NCBI RefSeq assembly: GCF_003148685.1
Contig: NZ_QGGR01000001.1
Location: forward strand, 741,025 to 805,024
Reading direction: 5' to 3'
DNA: 64,000 nucleotides
Source: Actinoplanes xinjiangensis
GTDB lineage: Bacteria; Actinomycetota; Actinomycetes; Mycobacteriales; Micromonosporaceae
In this document: piece after piece, positions 59,489 to 64,000 of the stretch
Layout of the letters: each line of letters starts with the position of its first letter
Position numbering within the stretch: the stretch's first letter is position 1
Made by a program: the position numbers and the translations under genes
The notes under the pieces: generated by a model
The model's database searches: none
Told to the model about the DNA's origin: nothing
The model's input: only the letters and a program-made list of their open reading frames with translations

Positions 59489-60271
59489 TCACCGCTGCGC
59501 CGTGTGGGTGAGGTCACTGATCAGGTCGGCGAGGGCCGGGCGGCGCTGCGGTTCGGGGTCGAGCGCGGCGGCCAGCGGCTCGTCCAATCCGGCCCATTCG
59601 GGCCGCAGTCGCGACACCGGCAGCGGGTCCACGCCCGGCGCCTCCCCGGTGACGAGGTGATAGACGACCGCCGCGAGCCGGTAGACGTCGGTGGCCGGGC
59701 CGCCGGTCGCCCGCCGCTGCTCCGGCGCCCGGTAGGCACCGGCGCCTTCGCCCGCCTCCGGTGGTGTCGCCGCCAGCCCGGCGTCCCGCAGCCACATCCG
59801 GTCCCGCGACGCGAACAGCACTTCCGGCCGCAGCGCGCGATGCGCTCTGCCCCACTCATGGAGACTTTGGAGGGTACGGCCGACCAGCGCGATCCCCCGG
59901 AGGACGTCACGCAGCACCGCCCCCGCCCAGGGCGGCCGCCCGTAGAGTTCGGTGAGCATCACGCCCGGCGGCATCCGGGTGGCGAAGGTGAACGACAGGG
60001 GTTCCTCGCACCGGAACACCACCCGCGGCAGCCCCGGAACCGCATCGTGCAGTCGCGCCTCGGCTTTCAGCTCAGCCCGCCGCCGCTCGGCACCGGCCCC
60101 GCCGCGAACGACGTCCAGCCGGACGAGCCGAACCTCCCGGCCCGGTGTACTGCCCTGCCGGGCGTCTCCGCGCAGGACCCGGCAGCCGCCGTCCGCGGCC
60201 ACGCATTCCTCGCGGCTGCGGAGATGGAAGATCTCGGTCCCGGCCCGGACCTCACCACGAGCCGGATACAT
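59489..60271 (-). CDS. Protein kinase-like pseudokinase
   Basis: A kinase fold without visible catalytic residues, 260 residues. The lobe order is recognisable: an N-lobe with EVRLVRLDVVRG, a hinge SFTFATRMPPGVML, a helix alphaE (LQSLHEWGRAHRALRPEVLF) where HRD-x-K-x-x-N should be, LRDAGLAA in place of DFG, then YRAPEQRRATGGPATDVYRLAAVVYHLVTGEAP, which is nearly normal. The HRD aspartate, the DFG aspartate and the N-lobe lysine are absent, so phosphotransfer is unlikely. The start is uncertain; ATG at 60346 gives 25 more residues. It is near SelO, itself a kinase-fold non-kinase, which may be chance. A scaffold or sensor role is inferred. Confidence 0.75.
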   Translation of the reverse strand: MYPARGEVRAGTEIFHLRSREECVAADGGCRVLRGDARQGSTPGREVRLVRLDVVRGGAGAERRRAELKAEARLHDAVPGLPRVVFRCEEPLSFTFATRMPPGVMLTELYGRPPWAGAVLRDVLRGIALVGRTLQSLHEWGRAHRALRPEVLFASRDRMWLRDAGLAATPPEAGEGAGAYRAPEQRRATGGPATDVYRLAAVVYHLVTGEAPGVDPLPVSRLRPEWAGLDEPLAAALDPEPQRRPALADLISDLTHTAQR

Positions 60272-60474
60272 ATCGACACCGGTCGACAACACTCGGTCAC
60301 CATAGGGTCCTGCCTTCCGTTCGGCAACCCATGGTGACCGCCTCATCACGGGCCGACGCGCATCAGGCCGCGCCGAACCGTCGCCGAGTACCTCCAGATG
60401 CCGGCCGAGACGCTCCGGGCCGGCCGGCGGCGGCTGAGCGTTTCCGGTCCACCTCCGGGGGTACGCCGTTCGCT

Positions 60475-61368
60475 GTGACCGTTGATGCCGTCGTCGTCGG
60501 ACAGCTGGCCCGGGACCTGGTGCTCCAGGTCGACGAGATGCCCCCGGCCGGAGCGGCTGCCGACGTGCGGCTGCGCCGGGAGATGCTCGGCGGCAAAGGC
60601 GCCAACCAGGCGGTCGGCCTCGCGCAACTGGGTGTGCCGGTGGCACTCGTCGCCGTCTGCGGTGACGACCGGGTGGGCGACGACCTACTGGCCCAGGCCG
60701 AGCGGGACGGTGTCGACGTGTCGTCGGTGGTCCGGCGCCCCGGGACGATGACCGGACTGATCGTGGAGGCACTCGACGGCGACGGGCACTGGCGCTACCT
60801 CCAGCATCTGCCGGAACTGCTCACGGCCGCCGACGTCGACCGGGCCGCCGGACGGCTGCGGTCGGCGCGGGCCGTACTCGTGCAGTTGCAGCAGCCGGAG
60901 GAGGCGACGACGGCCGCCGCCCGGCACGGCAGGGACGGCGGTGCGCTGGTGGTGCTGGACGGCGTACCGGAGAAGAAGGTCCTCGCCCTCGCCGATGTGC
61001 TCCGCGCCGACGACCAGGAGGCGCGGCTGCTCACCGGTGTCGCCGCCGACGATCGCGAAGGCTTGCGGGCGGCGGCCCGCGAGCTGCTGGACGCCGGGCC
61101 CGGACTGGTGGCGCTGGGGCTGCCGGACGGCAACCTGTTCGCGTGGCGCGACCGGCGGTGGGGCTCCGGCGACCTGGTGCTGCCCCTCACCGACGAGAAG
61201 GTCGCCGACACCACGGGCGCCGGTGACGCGTTCACGGCGGCGCTCACCGCGGCCCTGCTGCGCGGCGACCCTGCGGAGGCGGCGGCGCGAGCGGCGGTGA
61301 AAGCGGCCGGCGTGACCGTCCGCCACCCGGGCGGCCGCCCCGACCTGGGCGGAGCGCCGCTCAACTGA
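60475..61368 (+). CDS. PfkB-family carbohydrate kinase (ribokinase-like)
   Basis: Phosphorylates a sugar or nucleoside with ATP in the cytoplasm. The 297 residues have the first PfkB signature (MLGGKGANQAVGLAQLGVPVALV) and the second, with the catalytic Asp in DTTGAGDAFTAALTAALLRG. The anion hole and base fit ribokinase rather than fructokinase, but the substrate is open. GTG is the start; the nearest purine-rich run is 13 nt upstream, so expression may be low. It is divergent from the pseudokinase gene and its 3' end overlaps the PilZ gene by 8 bp. Confidence 0.88.
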   Translation: MTVDAVVVGQLARDLVLQVDEMPPAGAAADVRLRREMLGGKGANQAVGLAQLGVPVALVAVCGDDRVGDDLLAQAERDGVDVSSVVRRPGTMTGLIVEALDGDGHWRYLQHLPELLTAADVDRAAGRLRSARAVLVQLQQPEEATTAAARHGRDGGALVVLDGVPEKKVLALADVLRADDQEARLLTGVAADDREGLRAAARELLDAGPGLVALGLPDGNLFAWRDRRWGSGDLVLPLTDEKVADTTGAGDAFTAALTAALLRGDPAEAAARAAVKAAGVTVRHPGGRPDLGGAPLN

Positions 61369-61960
61369 GGCGGTTGCCGCAGAAGCGGAACAGCTCGTCG
61401 GAGGCGTTGGGGTCGATCCATTCGAAGGTGCCGCGCAGCAGGTCGGCCCGTTGGTCGACGGTGGTCACCGCGGCGGTCAGTTCGCCCCACGGCATCGTGA
61501 CGTGCAGCAGGGTGCGCTCGATGCCGTACGGCAGGGACGGCAGGTTGTCGTCGGTCGTGGCGCGCAGCAGCAGGCCGGAGGTGGAGATGTCCTCGACGCG
61601 GCCGGTGAGCGGGACCAGCTGGCGGCCGTCGACGTTCTCGATCTGGGCGGTGCCGACGGCCGGATAGGTACCGGGGCGCCGGGCGGACGCGCGCCGCTGC
61701 ACCACGTCGGTGGGTGCGTCGCCGATGACGGTGAGCTGGTCGTTGCGCAGTTCGGCCTCGACCCAGGTCACGCCGGCCGAGGTGACGAGTTCGAGGACGC
61801 CGAGGCGGCGCACGCCGGGGCCGTCGAGGCTGAGGACCGGGATCGGCGGCAGGTCGGTGAGGAACGGCGCGGACACGTCGGCCAGGGAGACGATGACGAT
61901 GGGCTGCGTGCCCGGGCATCGCAGCGTGAGGCTGCTCCCCGCGGGCACGGTGATCATCAT
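61361..61960 (-). CDS. PilZ-domain cyclic-di-GMP receptor
   Basis: A 199-residue protein. The N-terminal half is a beta-rich YcgR-N-like domain (TVPAGSSLTLRCPGTQPIVIVSLADV). The C-terminal half is a PilZ domain with both ligand motifs: RxxxR in QRRASARRPG and (D/N)xSxxG in EDISTSGLLL. It should bind cyclic-di-GMP and pass the signal on, often to flagellar or wall-related targets. This matches the two cyclic-di-GMP turnover genes and the chemoreceptor elsewhere in the window. The start is an ATG directly after GGGGGGA; spacing is poor, so the second ATG or a GTG three codons on is possible. Confidence 0.88.
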   Translation of the reverse strand: MMITVPAGSSLTLRCPGTQPIVIVSLADVSAPFLTDLPPIPVLSLDGPGVRRLGVLELVTSAGVTWVEAELRNDQLTVIGDAPTDVVQRRASARRPGTYPAVGTAQIENVDGRQLVPLTGRVEDISTSGLLLRATTDDNLPSLPYGIERTLLHVTMPWGELTAAVTTVDQRADLLRGTFEWIDPNASDELFRFCGNRLS

Positions 61961-62036
61961 TCCCCCCGGGTGAGATGCGGTCGACAGACCGCACGTTACC
62001 TTCGACGAGAACCAGATACCGGACATGCCGGAAAAA

Positions 62037-62501
62037 TTAGTGCTCTGGCAGCCTGATGTCGTCGACCTTGACCGTGCACTCGCTGACGTGCAGGCCGAAC
62101 CGCTCGACGGCCTCGATCACCACCGTGCGCACCGCCGCGGTGACGTCCGCGACGACCTCGCCCGCCGAGATCACCAGGATGACGGTGATCTCCACGTCGG
62201 TGCCGTCCACCTTGGCCCACACACCGCGGGTGGAGTCGCCGACCTTGTCCAGGCCGATCTTGTCCAGCACCGAGTTGAAGAACCGGGCCACGTCGCCGCC
62301 GAGCTCCACCACACCGGGCACCGACCGGGCCGCCGACGACGCGATCTTCTCGATCACCTCGCGCTCGAACTTGGTCTCCCCGCGGTAGGCCGCGATCTCG
62401 ATCACCTCGGCGCCACCGTGCTGCGGCGGCACGGCCGGGACCACGGCCGGCAGGTAGAACTCCTGCGTCCGGTCCGCGTGGAACTCGGCCTCGTCACTCA
62501 T
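62037..62501 (-). CDS. Asp23/Gls24-family envelope stress protein
   Basis: A 154-residue cytosolic protein of the alkaline-shock (Asp23) family, which assembles near the membrane in Gram-positive bacteria. The family core is ETKFEREVIEKIASSAARSVPGVVELGG and DVEITVILVISAGEVVADVTAAVRTVVIEAVERF, ending VTVHV-like CTVKVDDIRLPE. The first 40 residues are a Pro/Val-rich acidic tail. GAGGGA stands upstream of the ATG. Actinomycetes often carry several such genes beside small membrane proteins; here the membrane protein at 63295 is the nearest candidate partner. Confidence 0.88.
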   Translation of the reverse strand: MSDEAEFHADRTQEFYLPAVVPAVPPQHGGAEVIEIAAYRGETKFEREVIEKIASSAARSVPGVVELGGDVARFFNSVLDKIGLDKVGDSTRGVWAKVDGTDVEITVILVISAGEVVADVTAAVRTVVIEAVERFGLHVSECTVKVDDIRLPEH

Positions 62502-62701
62502 ATCCGTCCCTCTACCCGAACCGCCGAAACACGACGGCCCCGAGCCTACTAGTGAAACCTCCTCAACCCCGAGGGCACCTTCTCGTACGGCCCACACCTC
62601 CCCCACCGCACCGGCCCCGCCCCCGGCGGCGCCCCGCGCCAGAGGCCGGTCCACCAGGACCGCAAGGCGCCTCACGGGCGTAGCGGCCCCTCACCGAGAA
62701 A

Positions 62702-62758
62702 CCGGCTGGCTCTCACCGCTGTCTCGGAACGCTCGAGACAGCGGTGAGAGCCAGCCGG
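62702..62758. repeat. Fourth copy of the 57-bp palindromic element
   Basis: A perfect 24-bp stem (starts CCGGCTGGCTCTCACCGCTG) with a 9-nt loop. It is the same element as the three units at 49558-49746, 13 kb away. Its right arm supplies the TGA just before the gene fragment that follows, so it stands at the broken 5' end of that gene. Confidence 0.92.
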
Positions 62759-63065
62759 ACCTTCGGTCGGCGGCCTGGGCACCCCCGCCGTCGAGCAGAC
62801 CCTGCTCGAACTGGGCGACCCCGACCGGCTGGCCGACGGCTACGCCGACCGCCCGCGGTACCTGATCGGCCCGGTCGTCTACCCCGCGTGGAAACGGCTG
62901 CTGACCATGCTGCTGCCGGCCGTGGTGACCGTCGCGGTGACCCTGGCCAACGCCGCCCTGGCCGTCCTGTTCGCCGACCCGCTGACCTGGCTGCCCGGCA
63001 TCGTCATCGTCATCGCGGTGGCCGGCGCCCGCTACGGACGTCGCCGAGGTCGCCGTCCGCGCTGA
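62748..63065 (+). pseudogene. 5'-truncated HAAS-type membrane protein
   Basis: About 105 codons without a start read like the second half of a HAAS/DUF1700-type protein: TPAVEQTLLELGDPDRLADG, YADRPRYLIGPVVYPAWKR, then two membrane spans (LLPAVVTVAVTLANAALAVLF and PGIVIVIAVAGA) and an Arg-rich end (YGRRRGRRPR). Intact relatives begin with an 80-residue helical sorting domain, and are usually paired with a PadR regulator; both are missing. The frame is closed upstream by a TGA inside the 57-bp palindrome. Codon usage is still strongly GC3-biased, so the break is recent. Confidence 0.7.
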
Positions 63066-63219
63066 ACGGGCCCGCCGTGGCCTGGCCACCGCGGTCCCCT
63101 GCACCGGCCGTGAGTACTCCGCACCCCACCGGCTGACACGACCGGTCTGCCGACATACGCCCGGTGGATTCGGCTCAAGTCCCCGGCCGCGGTGCCGATT
63201 CTCGCGGCACTACCGGAAA

Positions 63220-63245
63220 AGGCGCGGCCACGGACGGCCGCGCCT
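63220..63245. terminator. GC-rich hairpin before the last gene
   Basis: A 10-bp perfect stem (AGGCGCGGCC and its complement) with a 6-nt loop, 50 nt upstream of the last start codon. It may end upstream transcription or sit in the leader of the last gene. Confidence 0.5.
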
Positions 63246-63294
63246 CGTGGTCCGGAAACCGCACACGGACGAGCGGAGAGGACTCGAAATCCCT

Positions 63295-63909
63295 ATGACC
63301 GAGTTGTCAGACAGCACTGTTCCGGTACGGGGTGACCGATGGAGACCGTCGAACCCCCTACTGGAGAACGTGATCCAGAAGTACATCGACGAGGCCAGGC
63401 GGGAGGCGTGCGACACCACCGGGAACATCGGGACGATCACCGGCGGAGGCCTGGTACTGGTCGGCTTCGGGATCATCGTGGCGATCGGCACCGGCAACCC
63501 GCTGGCGGCGATCTTCGCGATGATCGTGCTGGCACTCGCCGGCCTCGCCTGGATGGGTGTCAACGCGCCACCGTTACGGCTCGATCCCTTGCAGATCCTC
63601 GAACCGATGGGTGGGCCCGGCAACCTGCCCGCCGGCTACCTGGTGCACCCGCTCGCCTGGAAGGCCGGCATGCCGGAATACCTGCGGGGTGTCCCGGAAC
63701 GCCGGCTGCGGATCGCCGTCGACCTGTGCCGCAAGCACCCCGGCGCCGTCACCGATCTGCTGCGCATGGTGGAGCGGTCCGAACGGTGGGTGGCCGAGCA
63801 GCAGCCCGGTAAGGACTTCAGCCCGGCGGGCCGGGACGCGGAAATCGCCAGGTTCGCCAAGCGCCTGATCGAGCACCAGGTCCGCAACGTCCCGGTCGGC
63901 ACGCGCTGA
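63295..63909 (+). CDS. Two-span membrane protein of unknown function
   Basis: Not recognised. The 204 residues form a hydrophilic helix (NPLLENVIQKYIDEARREA), two adjacent membrane spans (GGLVLVGFGIIVAIGTG and AAIFAMIVLALAGLAWMGV) and a long cytoplasmic tail with DLCRKHPGAVTDLLRMVERSERWVAEQ and a basic amphipathic end. The ATG was preferred to an in-frame GTG 16 codons upstream because the purine-rich GGAGAGGA fits it better, although spacing is long (12 nt). It follows the HAAS remnant and a hairpin. Confidence 0.7.
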   Translation: MTELSDSTVPVRGDRWRPSNPLLENVIQKYIDEARREACDTTGNIGTITGGGLVLVGFGIIVAIGTGNPLAAIFAMIVLALAGLAWMGVNAPPLRLDPLQILEPMGGPGNLPAGYLVHPLAWKAGMPEYLRGVPERRLRIAVDLCRKHPGAVTDLLRMVERSERWVAEQQPGKDFSPAGRDAEIARFAKRLIEHQVRNVPVGTR

Positions 63910-64000
63910 CCGGAAAAACACCTTGACCACGGCCTTGTTTGGGCATGGGTGATCACCGGGTCGGTCTGGTCGACAGGCCGGCTCGGTGGGGAGATTGTCA

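Overview
The window is about 71% GC by eye, with codon third positions almost all G or C, many GTG starts and many 4-nt stop/start overlaps. Gene content (PhoX, GH51/GH43 arabinan enzymes, NsrR, an ALF-repeat toxin cluster, PAS and GGDEF/EAL proteins, a PilZ protein, a chemoreceptor) points to a soil actinomycete. I infer Micromonosporaceae, most likely an Actinoplanes-like genome; the sequence alone does not fix the genus.

Layout. 1-7 kb: a partial PH-domain-like membrane protein, the exported phosphatase PhoX with a PHO-box-like repeat, and a divergent two-gene arabinan module (GH51, GH43) behind LacI-type operators. 7-12 kb: nsrR-hmp nitric-oxide defence running directly into a triple-PAS protein and a degenerate-GGDEF/EAL phosphodiesterase. 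12-13 kb: a small winged-helix regulator and a membrane protein behind two 17-bp palindromes. 13-24.4 kb: an accessory island. It holds a 1412-residue secreted polymorphic toxin (ALF repeats, long Ala-rich coiled coil, Hint domain, C-terminal deaminase-like domain), two further secreted ALF-repeat proteins (one ending in ricin and bulb-type lectin domains), a broken SUKH-4 immunity gene, two unknown proteins that could be immunity factors, and decayed sequence.

24.4-28.5 kb: GMC oxidoreductase and Baeyer-Villiger monooxygenase, divergent from an alpha/beta hydrolase: a plausible alcohol to ketone to ester to cleavage route. 28.5-29.5 kb: a small membrane protein and a class III sirtuin. 29.5-43 kb: a large catabolic block. 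It has an SDR / amidohydrolase / MaoC / acyl-CoA synthetase operon opposite a MarR regulator; a DUF3237 / CocE hydrolase / amidase group; and a five-gene oligopeptide-type ABC importer. A TetR regulator lies between the last two, and a shared GATTGTCA motif lies upstream of both. 43-49 kb: a membrane GGDEF-EAL protein, a chemoreceptor, an aldo/keto reductase behind a MerR-type 19-bp-spacer promoter, and an FGE-sulfatase-fold protein split by a (GGPP)20 insert.

49.4-50.7 kb is a non-coding repeat zone: inverted flanking blocks, three copies of a 63-bp unit carrying a 57-bp hairpin, further hairpins and a seven-unit 62-bp tandem array. A fourth copy of the 57-bp hairpin lies at 62.7 kb, at the broken end of a gene fragment. 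50.7-64 kb: an MFS transporter; an HTH-N6-methylase / RecB-like nuclease / 33-aa micro-ORF operon; an EamA exporter divergent from a MocR regulator with overlapping starts; SelO; a pseudokinase; a ribokinase-family kinase; a PilZ protein; an Asp23 protein; and a membrane protein. No tRNA, rRNA, CRISPR array or insertion sequence was recognised.
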